This document shows, one piece after another, positions 16,158-24,577 of a stretch of DNA of 64,000 bases. A program made the position numbers and the translations under genes. The first letter of the stretch is position 1, and every line of letters begins with the position of its first letter. Under the pieces are notes generated by a model that was not told the origin of the DNA, did not search any database, and worked only from the letters and a program-made list of their open reading frames with translations. Origin of the DNA: Fusibacter sp. A1 (lineage in GTDB: Bacteria; Bacillota; Clostridia; Peptostreptococcales; Acidaminobacteraceae); assembly GCF_004125825.1 (NCBI RefSeq), contig NZ_QQWI01000013.1, positions 33,179 through 97,178 of the forward strand, given 5' to 3'.

Positions 16158-17891
16158 TTATTCTGCACTCATACCTGTGTTGTTGATGTTGAAGATTAGG
16201 TAGAATAGTGTAGTTTGTTGTGTAACTTGGAAGTGTGGGTGGTCGATGTATTGCTCAACGAACTCACCTGAAAGACCACAACGGTCAACTTCGCCAGTTT
16301 CATAAAGGTTTACGCCAGCTGCAACGTCTTTGATTTGACGGAAAGTAACGCCGTCGATCTTAACCATGTCAGCTGAATGGTAGCTAGGGTTTTTCATGAA
16401 CGCATAACCGTAACCGATATCCCATTGAGTAAGCATGAACGCGCCGTTGTAAAGTGTCGTTTCGATAGAAGTACCGAAAGAATCAGCATTAGCTGTAACG
16501 AACGCTTCGTTTACTGGGTAGAAGTTAGGGAATGTCATAAGTTTTACAAAGTAAGGTACTGGAATTTCAAGAGTTACTTTTAAAGTGTAATCGTCAAGTG
16601 CTTCAACACCAAGCTCAGTTGTTGGCATTTCGCCAGCCATTACTGCAGCGTAGTTTTTAAGTTGAGCAGTTTCTACCATGAATTGGTATTGAGAACCAGT
16701 TGCTGGGTCTGCAAGTCTTCTCCATGAGTAAACGAAATCAGCAGCTGTAACAGGAGTACCGTTTGACCATACTGAATCATCTCTTAAGTTGAAGATGTAT
16801 TCTGTACCTTCAGCGTTAACTGTAAAGTCTTTAGCAACACCCATTTCAACTACGTCGTCTTCGCCTAACATTACAAGACCTTCAAGTACGTTAGCCATAA
16901 CTTCGAATGATACAGAGTTAGTCGCTTTGTTTGTATCCATTGATGGAATATCAGAAGTGTCAAGAAGTCTGATGATTTTCTTACCGTCAGTTTCAAGAGT
17001 AGTTTCTGCATATTTGTAAGTGTAGTCGCCACCGAATGCGTGATCGATTACGCCAGATACGTGTGGAGCCACTAGGCTTGAACCACCACGTTGGTATAAA
17101 GGAACTACAACAGCGTCTTCTTCAACTAAAAGTCTTTCTGTTTCTTGTAATAAAGTCCAACGAGCAGCAAGATCTGTAGTCAAGTCGCCAGTTTTTGTTC
17201 TAGCGATGTTCTCGTCGAAAGTAGCGCTTGAGTAACCAGCAGAGTTATGACCGCCACCTGTGACAAACATGTCAAGGAAAGTCATTGGGTCTGGATAGTC
17301 AGGGCCCCAACCAGCGAATTCAAACTCGAATTTACCTTCGTCAGCAAGTTCCAATTTGTTTTTGAATGGTTGTTGGTTAAGTGTAAGTGTAAGACCTTCA
17401 AGGTTAGCTTGCAATTGACCTTGGATAAACTCAGAAATCTTCTTTGAACTCTCAGAGTCGTAAGTTAAGAATTCTACTGTTACCGTGTCAAAACCAAGTT
17501 CTTCTTTAGCTGCTGCCCAGTATGCTTGTGATGCTTCAACATCGAAAGCCAACCAGCCTTCTGGGTATGCGTTACGGAAGTCAACACCTTCTTCATCAGT
17601 AGCAAGACCTACTGGAACGAAGAAGTTTACTGCTTGAGAACCGTTGCCAAGAATAACATCTGTGATGTACTCTTTGTCAAAACCAGTTGCGAATGCTTTA
17701 CGGGCGTTGACGTTTTTCATAAGATCCTTAGCAGAAATATCTACTGGATTTGCGTTTGCATCTTTTGTGTCATCAGCTGGTGCTTCTGTAGCTGGTTCAT
17801 CAGTTACAGGTGTTGTGTCTTCTTTTGCTCCACATGCCGTCATGGCGAATACCATAACGAACACTAGGAGAAGAGCTAAAATCTTTTTCAT
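16158..17891 (-). CDS. Circularly permuted OppA-type peptide-binding lipoprotein, paralogue 1
   Basis: 577 residues from the ATG at 17891 (GGGAGG upstream; a longer frame to 17930 lacks a site). Lipoprotein signal with Cys20 in MTAC, then an acidic linker. The SBP_bac_5 halves are swapped: residues about 59-295 match the normally C-terminal half (NVNARKAF, FIQGQL, FAGWGPDYPDPMTFLDMF, AFGGDYTYKYA), a short linker (TTLETDGKK) follows, and residues about 304-571 match the normally N-terminal half (DIPSMDTNKAT, VLEGLVML, VWSNGTPVTAADFVYSWRR, LYNGAF, LFYLIFNINN). In ordinary OppA the chain runs from FN... directly into NVNxRKA. It should bind oligopeptides outside the membrane for an ABC importer, but no permease is nearby. 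A TATAAT -10 lies at 17935-17940. Confidence 0.9.
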   Translation of the reverse strand: MKKILALLLVFVMVFAMTACGAKEDTTPVTDEPATEAPADDTKDANANPVDISAKDLMKNVNARKAFATGFDKEYITDVILGNGSQAVNFFVPVGLATDEEGVDFRNAYPEGWLAFDVEASQAYWAAAKEELGFDTVTVEFLTYDSESSKKISEFIQGQLQANLEGLTLTLNQQPFKNKLELADEGKFEFEFAGWGPDYPDPMTFLDMFVTGGGHNSAGYSSATFDENIARTKTGDLTTDLAARWTLLQETERLLVEEDAVVVPLYQRGGSSLVAPHVSGVIDHAFGGDYTYKYAETTLETDGKKIIRLLDTSDIPSMDTNKATNSVSFEVMANVLEGLVMLGEDDVVEMGVAKDFTVNAEGTEYIFNLRDDSVWSNGTPVTAADFVYSWRRLADPATGSQYQFMVETAQLKNYAAVMAGEMPTTELGVEALDDYTLKVTLEIPVPYFVKLMTFPNFYPVNEAFVTANADSFGTSIETTLYNGAFMLTQWDIGYGYAFMKNPSYHSADMVKIDGVTFRQIKDVAAGVNLYETGEVDRCGLSGEFVEQYIDHPHFQVTQQTTLFYLIFNINNTGMSAE

Positions 17892-18271
17892 TTTTAAATC
17901 CTCCCTTTTTTCACTGTGCCTTGAGCACAATCTGATTATATAACGATTTGTTATTTAATGTGTGTCACGTTTGTAACTTTTTTTCTCTCAAGACCTTAAA
18001 CTATGTAAATACTTTACATAATATGGCAAAATATAGGTGGTTATTTGAATTGTCCGACTATATTGAATTATGTAACTTGTCAGTGTTTTCAAAGGCGTTG
18101 GGACAATCGTCTTTCTTTTTAAGCAACTCTGTCATTGGTGACAAGAGTGTAACCTGTTTTTTCAATTTGACTTTTCAAACCGATCAGGACAAATCAACTG
18201 TTTTCGCACCTTAAAATATACGCTTCATTATATAGTGTCAAAAAATACATTGATCCTGAAAACGACAAAAA
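17892..18271. other. Leader region of peptide-binding protein gene 1
   Basis: Contains a TATAAT -10 (17935-17940, minus strand) without a clear -35, an inverted repeat at 18002-18020 and AT-rich sequence. An 88-codon plus-strand ORF here has no ribosome site and looks spurious. Confidence 0.4.
18002..18020. promoter_or_regulatory. Inverted repeat upstream of peptide-binding gene 1
   Basis: TATGTAAA-TAC-TTTACATA, a perfect 8-bp palindrome about 110 nt upstream of the start. Its core TTACATAA/TTATGTAA recurs upstream of genes 2 (20184), 4 (24441) and 5 (26393), with TTATGTTA before gene 3 (22371). Possible operator of a shared regulator; unproven, as the region is AT-rich. Confidence 0.35.
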
Positions 18272-18300
18272 TAAAAAAGCCACTCGTTTTCACGAGTGGC
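18272..18300 (-). terminator. Terminator of peptide-binding protein gene 2
   Basis: GCCACTCG-TTTTCA-CGAGTGGC (18279-18300) with a T-rich run on the minus strand, just below the stop at 18311. Confidence 0.85.
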
Positions 18301-18310
18301 CCGGTTGTTA

Positions 18311-20041
18311 TTAGTGCTCTCCCAGACCTTCGTTGTTGATGTTGAAGATTAGGTAGAATAGTGCAGTTCCTTTTGTTACTACGAAGTGTGGGTGGTCGAT
18401 GTATTGCTCAACGAACTCACCTGAAAGACCACAACGGTCAACTTCGCCAGTTTCATAAAGGTTTACGCCAGCTGCAGTATCTTTGATGATTCTGAATGTA
18501 ACGCCGTCGATTTGAACGTCGTCAGCGCCGTAGTAAGCTGGGTTTTTAGCCATAGCATAGCCATAACCGATATCCCATTGAGAAAGAACGAAAGCACCAT
18601 TGTAAAGAGTAGTTTCGATTGAAGTACCGAATGCTTCGCCTAAGCCTTCTACGAATGCTTGGTTAACTGGGTAGAAGTTAGGGAAAGTCATAAGTTTTAC
18701 AAAGTAAGGTACTGGAAGTTCAAGAGTTACTTTTAAAGTGTAATCGTCAAGTGCTTCAACACCAAGCTCAGTTGTTGGCATTTCGCCAGCCATTACTGCA
18801 GCGTAGTTTTTAAGTTGAGCAGTTTCCACCATGAATTGGTATTGAGAACCAGTTGCTGGATCTGCAAGTCTTCTCCATGAGTAAACGAAGTCTTTAGCTG
18901 TAACAGGAGTTCCGTTTGACCATACTGAATCATCTCTTAAGTTGAAGATGTACTCTGTACCGTCTGCGTTCATTGTCCAGTCAGAAGCAACGCCTGGCTC
19001 AGCTACATCGCCGTCGCCTAGCATTACAAGACCTTCAAGTACGTTTGCCATCATTTCGAATGATACGGCATTTGTAGCTTTGTTAGTGTCCATTGAAGGA
19101 ATATCAGATCCACCAAGAAGTCTGATGATTTTCTTGCCATCAGTTTCAAGTGTAGTTGTAGCATATTTGTAAGTGTAGTCGCCACCAAATGCGTGTTTGA
19201 TGATACCAGTTACGTGTGGAGCTCTAAGTCCAGAACCGCCACGTTGGTATAAAGGAACGACAACCGCGTCTTCTTCCACTAAGATTCTTTCTGTTTCTTG
19301 TAACAAAGTCCAACGAGCTGCAAGATCTGTAGTCAAGTCGCCAGTTTTTGTTCTAGCGATGTTCTCGTCGTAAGTTGCGCTTGAGTATCCAGCAGAGTTA
19401 TGACCGCCACCTGTGACGAACATGTCAAGGAAAGTCATCGGGTCTGGATAGTCAGGGCCCCAACCGGCGAATTCAAATTCGAATTTACCTTGGTCAGAAA
19501 GCTCTAATTTGTTTTTGAATGGTTGTTGGTTAAGTACTACTGTCAAACCTTCAAGGTTATCTTGTAATTGACCTTGGATAAATTCAGAAATCTTCTTAGA
19601 ACCTTCAGAGTCATAAGTTAAGAATTCTACTGTTACCGTGTCGAATCCAAGTTCTTCTTTAGCTGCCGCCCAGTATTCTTTAGAAGCTTCAGGATTGAAT
19701 CCCAACCATCCGTCTGGATGAGCCGCTCTAAAGTCATTACCGTCTTCGTCAGTAGCAAGACCTTCTGGTACGAAGAAGTTTACAGGTAGTGAACCGTTAC
19801 CTAGGATCACGTCTGTAACGTACTCTTTGTCAAAACCAGTTGCGAACGCTTTACGGGCATTCACGGATTTCATAAGTTCTTTTGCTGTAATTTCTACAGG
19901 CTCTTTGTTTGCATCTTCTTCTACTACTGGAGCTTCATTTTCTGTTTCTGAAGCTGCAGGAGCTGGTTCTTCTTTCGCGCCGCAAGCAGTCATACCAAAG
20001 ACCATTACGAATACGAGTAGTAAAGCTAAAAGCTTTTTCAT
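18311..20041 (-). CDS. Circularly permuted OppA-type peptide-binding lipoprotein, paralogue 2
   Basis: 576 residues; lipid-attachment Cys20 (FGMTAC). Same reversed order of SBP_bac_5 halves as paralogue 1: normally C-terminal half first (SVNARKAF to AFGGDYTYKYA), then normally N-terminal half (GGSDIPSMDTNKAT to LFYLIFNINNEG). It is the closest relative of paralogue 1, with long identical stretches in both protein and DNA (for example the segments coding for FAGWGPDYPDPMTFLDMF and ADPATGSQYQFMVETAQ). Restricted codon use suggests high expression. Ribosome site GGGAGG; predicted promoter at 20094-20122; own terminator. The ligand is probably an oligopeptide. Confidence 0.9.
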   Translation of the reverse strand: MKKLLALLLVFVMVFGMTACGAKEEPAPAASETENEAPVVEEDANKEPVEITAKELMKSVNARKAFATGFDKEYVTDVILGNGSLPVNFFVPEGLATDEDGNDFRAAHPDGWLGFNPEASKEYWAAAKEELGFDTVTVEFLTYDSEGSKKISEFIQGQLQDNLEGLTVVLNQQPFKNKLELSDQGKFEFEFAGWGPDYPDPMTFLDMFVTGGGHNSAGYSSATYDENIARTKTGDLTTDLAARWTLLQETERILVEEDAVVVPLYQRGGSGLRAPHVTGIIKHAFGGDYTYKYATTTLETDGKKIIRLLGGSDIPSMDTNKATNAVSFEMMANVLEGLVMLGDGDVAEPGVASDWTMNADGTEYIFNLRDDSVWSNGTPVTAKDFVYSWRRLADPATGSQYQFMVETAQLKNYAAVMAGEMPTTELGVEALDDYTLKVTLELPVPYFVKLMTFPNFYPVNQAFVEGLGEAFGTSIETTLYNGAFVLSQWDIGYGYAMAKNPAYYGADDVQIDGVTFRIIKDTAAGVNLYETGEVDRCGLSGEFVEQYIDHPHFVVTKGTALFYLIFNINNEGLGEH

Positions 20042-20374
20042 GTGGTAATTCCTCCCTATTATTTTTTTTGTACCTTACCGAAGTACAATTACGATTATAC
20101 ATGTCGTTTTTGTAAAATGTAAGGGTAATCTTTACGAAATGTTAATGCGAATGACGCCAAATCGTAATATATGACGATTGATGTTACATAAAAGAAATAT
20201 TTCGATTTCTGAAACATTGTTCTGTAGCTCCTGAAATATATCGATTGTCGGGGATTTCAAAATCGTCATCCATCCAATTACCGGTTACATAATCACACCT
20301 CGCTTGCAAAAGTTACAGAGTCGTTACTTTTATATTGTTACCATAACCTTTACTTTTTGCCTGAGTGATGAATC
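20042..20374. other. Leader region of peptide-binding protein gene 2
   Basis: Holds the predicted promoter at 20094-20122 and the TTACATAA motif at 20184-20191; nothing else recognised. Confidence 0.4.
20094..20122 (-). promoter_or_regulatory. Predicted promoter of peptide-binding gene 2
   Basis: Minus strand TTACAT (20117-20122), 17-nt spacer, TATAAT (20094-20099). TATAAT elements also occur 45-58 nt upstream of the starts of genes 1, 3 and 5 (17935, 22208 and 26345), with poorer -35 regions. Confidence 0.5.
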
Positions 20375-20404
20375 AAAAAAAACCACCCGTTTACACGAGT
20401 GGTT
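20375..20404 (-). terminator. Terminator of peptide-binding protein gene 3
   Basis: AACCACCCGT-TTAC-ACGAGTGGTT with one mismatch, flanked by a T run on the minus strand; 20 nt below the stop at 20425. Confidence 0.8.
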
Positions 20405-20424
20405 TTGACTAGCTTGATTGATTG

Positions 20425-22158
20425 TTATTCTGCCATACCTTCGTTGTTGATGTTGAAGATCAGGTAGTAAAGTGAAGTACCGTTTGTCACTACGAAGTGT
20501 GGGTGATCGATGTATTGCTCAACGAACTCACCCGAAAGACCGCAACGGTCAACTTCGCCGGTTTCATAAAGGTTTACGCCAGCTGCAACGTCCTTGATGA
20601 TTCTGAAAGTGATATCGTCGACTTTAACATCAGCAGCACCGTAATATGCCGGGTTTTTAGACATCGCATAGCCGTAACCCAGATCCCATTGAGATAGAAC
20701 GAAAGCGCCGTTGTAAAGCGTAGTTTCGATAGAAGTACCGAATGCATCGCCTTGTTCAGTGACAAATGCTTCGTTTACAGGGTAGAAGTTACAGAATGTC
20801 ATAAGTTTTAAGAAGAATGGTACAGGTAGTTCAAGTGTTACTTGTAACGTTCTGTCGTCAAGTGCCACAACACCAAGCTCAGATGTCGGCATTTCGCCAG
20901 CCATTACCGCAGCATAGTTTTTAAGTTGAGCGGTTTCCACCATGAATTGGTATTGAGAACCAGTTGCTGGGTCTGCAAGTCTTCTCCATGAGTAAACGAA
21001 ATCGTCAGCTGTAACTTTTTCGCCGTTTGACCAAACTGAATCGTCTCTTAAGTTGAATGTGTAGACAAGACCGTCGTCAGACATTGTCCAGTCAGAAGCC
21101 ACACCTGGTTCAACTACGTCGTTTTCACCAAGCATCACAAGACCTTCAAGTACGTTTGCCATCATTTCGAATGATACAGAGTTAGTCGCTTTGTTTGTGT
21201 CCATTGATGGGATATCAGAAGAAGCAAGCAGTCTGATGACTTTTTTGCCGTCTGTATCAAGCGTAGTTTCTGCATATTTGTAAGTGAAGTCGCCACCGAA
21301 TGCGTGTCTAACGATACCTGTCACGTGTGGAGCTCTAAGTCCAGAACCGCCACGTTGGAATAAAGGTACTACAACAGCATCTTCTTCAACAAGAATTCTT
21401 TCTGTTTCTTGTAGTAGAGTCCAGCGAGCTGCAAGATCAGAAGTCAAGTCGCCAGTTTTTGTTCTAGCGATATTGTCGTCGTAAGTCTCGCTTGTGTAAC
21501 CTGCTGTGTTATGACCGCCACCTGAAACAAACATGTCAAGGAAAGTCATCGGGTCTGGATAGTCAGGACCCCAACCGGCATATTCAAATTCGAATTGACC
21601 TTGGTCGGCAAGTTCCAGCTTATTTTTGAAAGGCTGTTGGTTAAGAGTAACTGTCAAGCCTTCAAGTGTTTCTTGCATTTGACCTTGAATGAATTCAGAG
21701 ATCTTTTTAGAGCTGTCTCCGTCATAAGTCAAGAACTCGATTGTAACTTTGTCAAATCCAAGTTCTTCTTTAGCCGCTGCCCAGTATGCCTTAGAAGCTT
21801 CCTTATCAAAAGCCAACCATCCATCTGGATATACTTCTCTAAAGTCTTCACCGTTCTCATCTGTAGCAAGACCTTTTGGTACGAAGAAGTTAACTGGTTG
21901 CGAACCGTTACCTAGGATACTTTCTGTGATATACGTTTTGTCGAATGAAGTAGCAAGTGCTTTACGAGCATTTACGTTTTTCATAAGCTCTTTTGCAGTA
22001 ATCTCTACAGGATCTGCCTTCTTCTGATCGTCAGTAGCTACTTGCTCTTGATCGTCTGTACCTGCGACATCCGTGTTTTCTTCTGTGGTAGTTTTACCAC
22101 ATGCCGCTAACGCGAACACCATCACAAATACTAACAGTAGTGCCATTAGTTTTTTCAT
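20425..22158 (-). CDS. Circularly permuted OppA-type peptide-binding lipoprotein, paralogue 3
   Basis: 577 residues; lipobox LAAC with Cys20 and a linker rich in D, E, Q and T. The normally C-terminal half comes first (NVNARKALATSFDK, GQMQETLEGL, YAGWGPDYPDPMTFLDMF, AFGGDFTYKYA), then the normally N-terminal half (SSDIPSMDTNKAT, VWSNGEKVTADDFVYSWRR, LYYLIFNINNEG). Carries the GEVDRCGLSGEFVEQ segment with a Cys that is also in paralogues 1, 2 and 5. Ribosome site GGGAGG, TATAAT at 22208-22213, separate terminator. Role as for the others: extracytoplasmic binding of peptides for an importer encoded elsewhere. Confidence 0.9.
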   Translation of the reverse strand: MKKLMALLLVFVMVFALAACGKTTTEENTDVAGTDDQEQVATDDQKKADPVEITAKELMKNVNARKALATSFDKTYITESILGNGSQPVNFFVPKGLATDENGEDFREVYPDGWLAFDKEASKAYWAAAKEELGFDKVTIEFLTYDGDSSKKISEFIQGQMQETLEGLTVTLNQQPFKNKLELADQGQFEFEYAGWGPDYPDPMTFLDMFVSGGGHNTAGYTSETYDDNIARTKTGDLTSDLAARWTLLQETERILVEEDAVVVPLFQRGGSGLRAPHVTGIVRHAFGGDFTYKYAETTLDTDGKKVIRLLASSDIPSMDTNKATNSVSFEMMANVLEGLVMLGENDVVEPGVASDWTMSDDGLVYTFNLRDDSVWSNGEKVTADDFVYSWRRLADPATGSQYQFMVETAQLKNYAAVMAGEMPTSELGVVALDDRTLQVTLELPVPFFLKLMTFCNFYPVNEAFVTEQGDAFGTSIETTLYNGAFVLSQWDLGYGYAMSKNPAYYGAADVKVDDITFRIIKDVAAGVNLYETGEVDRCGLSGEFVEQYIDHPHFVVTNGTSLYYLIFNINNEGMAE

Positions 22159-22407
22159 TGTTAAAATCCTCCCTAAATTTTCTTGTGGACCTCTTGACCA
22201 CTCTCGTATTATAGCGAAAGCTTTTTAGGATTTAGTATCATTATTGTTACTTTTTGTAAAAAACACCGCATGATCACTACCGCCAGCACTCTGGTTTTCA
22301 AAAGCGATTATCTGCATTTGACTTAGCTAGGCACTGGAACAGCTCGTCCAGCATAAATAACGGTTTATTCTTATGTTACCTTACAAAATTGTAAACATTT
22401 GTTTTAT

Positions 22408-22431
22408 AAAAGGATGCACTGAGTGCATCCT
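22408..22431 (-). terminator. Terminator of peptide-binding protein gene 4
   Basis: AGGATGCACT-G-AGTGCATCCT followed on the minus strand by TTTATAAAAC; 10 nt from the stop at 22442. The U tract is weak. Confidence 0.65.
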
Positions 22432-22441
22432 CTTCTTTTGC

Positions 22442-24187
22442 CTATTCCTCATCCATTCCATCATTGTTGATGTTGAAAATCAGGTAAAACAGGCTTACAT
22501 CGCTGTCGACAACAAAGTGGGGATGGTCGATATACTGCTCGACAAACTCTCCCGAGAGCCCGGCCCTATCGACTTCGCCGGTATCATAAAGATTGACTCC
22601 GGCCGCGGTATCCTTGATGATTCTGTAAGTCACACCATCGATATTTACATCTTGCGCGCTGTGGTAGCTGTCATTCTTCACAAATCCGTAACCGTATCCG
22701 ATTTCCCAATCGTTCAATTGGAAGGGACCGTTGTATAAGGTGGTTTCCACCGATGTTCCAAAAGCGTCTCCCACTTCTGTCACAAATGCTTCGCTGACAG
22801 GGTAAAAGTTAGGGAAAGTCATCAGCTTGATAAAGAAAGGTACTGGAATTTCAAGCGTGGCCTGGAGCGTATAGTCATCAAGCGCGACTACGCCAAGCTC
22901 TGTTACAGGAAGCTCACCCTTCATCACAGCCGCGTAGTTCTTAAGTTGAGCGGTTTCTATCATCGACTGGTATTGTGATGCGGTAGCCGGATCTGCAAGT
23001 CTTCTCCACGAGTAGACAAAATCGTTTGCAGTGACTTTATCGCCATTCGACCATAGTGAATCTTCGCGCAGCTTGAAGGTGTATACCAGTCCGTCTTCCG
23101 ATATTTCATAACTTGTAGCGACACCGAGCTCTGGAACGTCGTTTTCACCGAGCATCACTAGGCCTTCAAGTACGTTGGCCATGACTTCAAACGACACGGC
23201 ATCCGTCGCTTTGTTCGTATCCATCGTTGGTATGTCCGAAGTATCCAGTAGTCTGATAATCTTCTTACCGTCCGACTCAAGTGTGGTTTGGGCGTATTTG
23301 TAGCTGAAGTCGCCACCAAAGGCATGGCTGATCACACCAGTCACATGAGGAGCCTGAAGACTTGAAGTCCCTCTTTGGAAGATAGGTACGACGACCGCAT
23401 CCTCTTCCACTAAAATCCGTTCGGCCTCTTGAAGCGTTTCCCAACGTTCAGCAGGCTTGCCCGCAAGATCGCCGACCTTGCTACTGAGGACGTAGTCGTC
23501 AAATACTTGACTGCTATAGCCCGCTGTATTGTGGCCTGATCCTGTCAGGAAAAGATCCAAAAATGTCATGGGATCTGGATAGTCGGGTCCCCAACCCGCG
23601 TATTCGAACTCAAACTCACCGGCATCGGACAGCTCCAGCTTGTTCTTAAAAGGTTGCTGGTTAAGAACTACAGACAGACCTTCAAGGTTTTCATTGAGTT
23701 GTCCTTGTATGAATTCAGATATTTTTTTTGACATTTCGGTATCATAGGTGAGGAATTCAATTTCGACCTGATCGAATCCAAGCTCGTCTTTTGCGGTCTG
23801 CCAATAAGCCGCCGCCAGATCCGGATCATGCTTTAGGAACCCATCGGGATACTTCGCCCTAAAATCGACCCCGTCCTCATCTGTGGCTAGGCTTTTCGGT
23901 ACAAAATAATCGGCCGCAGTTGAACCGTTGTTAAGAATCACATCAGCGATATAGGTCTTGTCAAAAGCAAGGGCGATCGCTTTTCGCGCGTTCACGTTTT
24001 TCATCAGTTCCTTCGCTGTGATCGTTTTGACCTGTTTTACATCATCCTCGTCACCGGCATCCTTACCGTCATCGCCGATCACTACAGGTGTTTCATTCCC
24101 TGCATCTGAACTTGGGTTTTGGCATGCCGTCAGCGTGAGTGCCATCAGCATGACTACCGCTAGAAAAACCGCCGTCAATTTTTTCAT
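22442..24187 (-). CDS. Circularly permuted OppA-type peptide-binding lipoprotein, paralogue 4 (divergent)
   Basis: 581 residues; lipobox LTAC with Cys22. Same reversed halves (NVNARKAIALAFDK to AFGGDFSYKYA, then TSDIPTMDTNKAT to LFYLIFNINNDG). It stands apart from its four neighbours: codons are richer in G and C at third positions, like the ordinary genes around it, and the GEVDRCGLSGEF segment reads GEVDRAGLSGEF, so the Cys shared by the other four is absent. Several loop insertions differ (LTGSGHNTAGY, SSKVGDLAGKPAER). This suggests lower expression and a different ligand range, or an older member of the array. Ribosome site AGGAGG. Confidence 0.88.
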   Translation of the reverse strand: MKKLTAVFLAVVMLMALTLTACQNPSSDAGNETPVVIGDDGKDAGDEDDVKQVKTITAKELMKNVNARKAIALAFDKTYIADVILNNGSTAADYFVPKSLATDEDGVDFRAKYPDGFLKHDPDLAAAYWQTAKDELGFDQVEIEFLTYDTEMSKKISEFIQGQLNENLEGLSVVLNQQPFKNKLELSDAGEFEFEYAGWGPDYPDPMTFLDLFLTGSGHNTAGYSSQVFDDYVLSSKVGDLAGKPAERWETLQEAERILVEEDAVVVPIFQRGTSSLQAPHVTGVISHAFGGDFSYKYAQTTLESDGKKIIRLLDTSDIPTMDTNKATDAVSFEVMANVLEGLVMLGENDVPELGVATSYEISEDGLVYTFKLREDSLWSNGDKVTANDFVYSWRRLADPATASQYQSMIETAQLKNYAAVMKGELPVTELGVVALDDYTLQATLEIPVPFFIKLMTFPNFYPVSEAFVTEVGDAFGTSVETTLYNGPFQLNDWEIGYGYGFVKNDSYHSAQDVNIDGVTYRIIKDTAAGVNLYDTGEVDRAGLSGEFVEQYIDHPHFVVDSDVSLFYLIFNINNDGMDEE

Positions 24188-24530
24188 TTCGCATCCTCCT
24201 TAAAATCCTCTTATGTAGCAACAATAGGGAGGCACTACGACGCCATCACGCATCGTTTGTGCCTATTGAAGAAAGGCTTTGGTATGCCCTCCTTCAATGT
24301 AACTACATACTATCAGAATTTTCTGAAAATACAGTTTCAGCTTTGTCACCCTTATTGAATAATTGTAACAATTAGGCTCCTATCAGCTTTAAGAGTGTCT
24401 TTGAGAGAACAACGTCAAAATTATTTTAAAGGCTCAACCTTATGTAAATGGCTTTTTACAAAAGTTTACAAGTCTTGTAACTGTTTTTGACAAATTGTAA
24501 TATTTATAAAAGTTACAGGGCTGTCACTCA
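24188..24530. other. Leader region of peptide-binding protein gene 4
   Basis: AT-rich, with TTATGTAA at 24441-24448 and repeated GTTAC/GTAAC-like words; no ORF or clear promoter. Confidence 0.35.
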
Positions 24531-24567
24531 AAAATAAAAAAAAGCCATTCGCATATGCGAATGGCTT
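24531..24567 (-). terminator. Terminator of peptide-binding protein gene 5
   Basis: Perfect palindrome AAGCCATTCGCA/TATGCGAATGGCTT (24542-24567) with a long T run on the minus strand; nearly the same sequence as the terminator of gene 1. Confidence 0.85.
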
Positions 24568-24577
24568 GGTTTATTGC

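Noticed and set aside
17892..17930. Longer start for peptide-binding protein 1 (13 extra residues)
   Set aside because: The extra N-terminus is charged and would displace the lipoprotein signal; GGGAGG points to the ATG at 17891.
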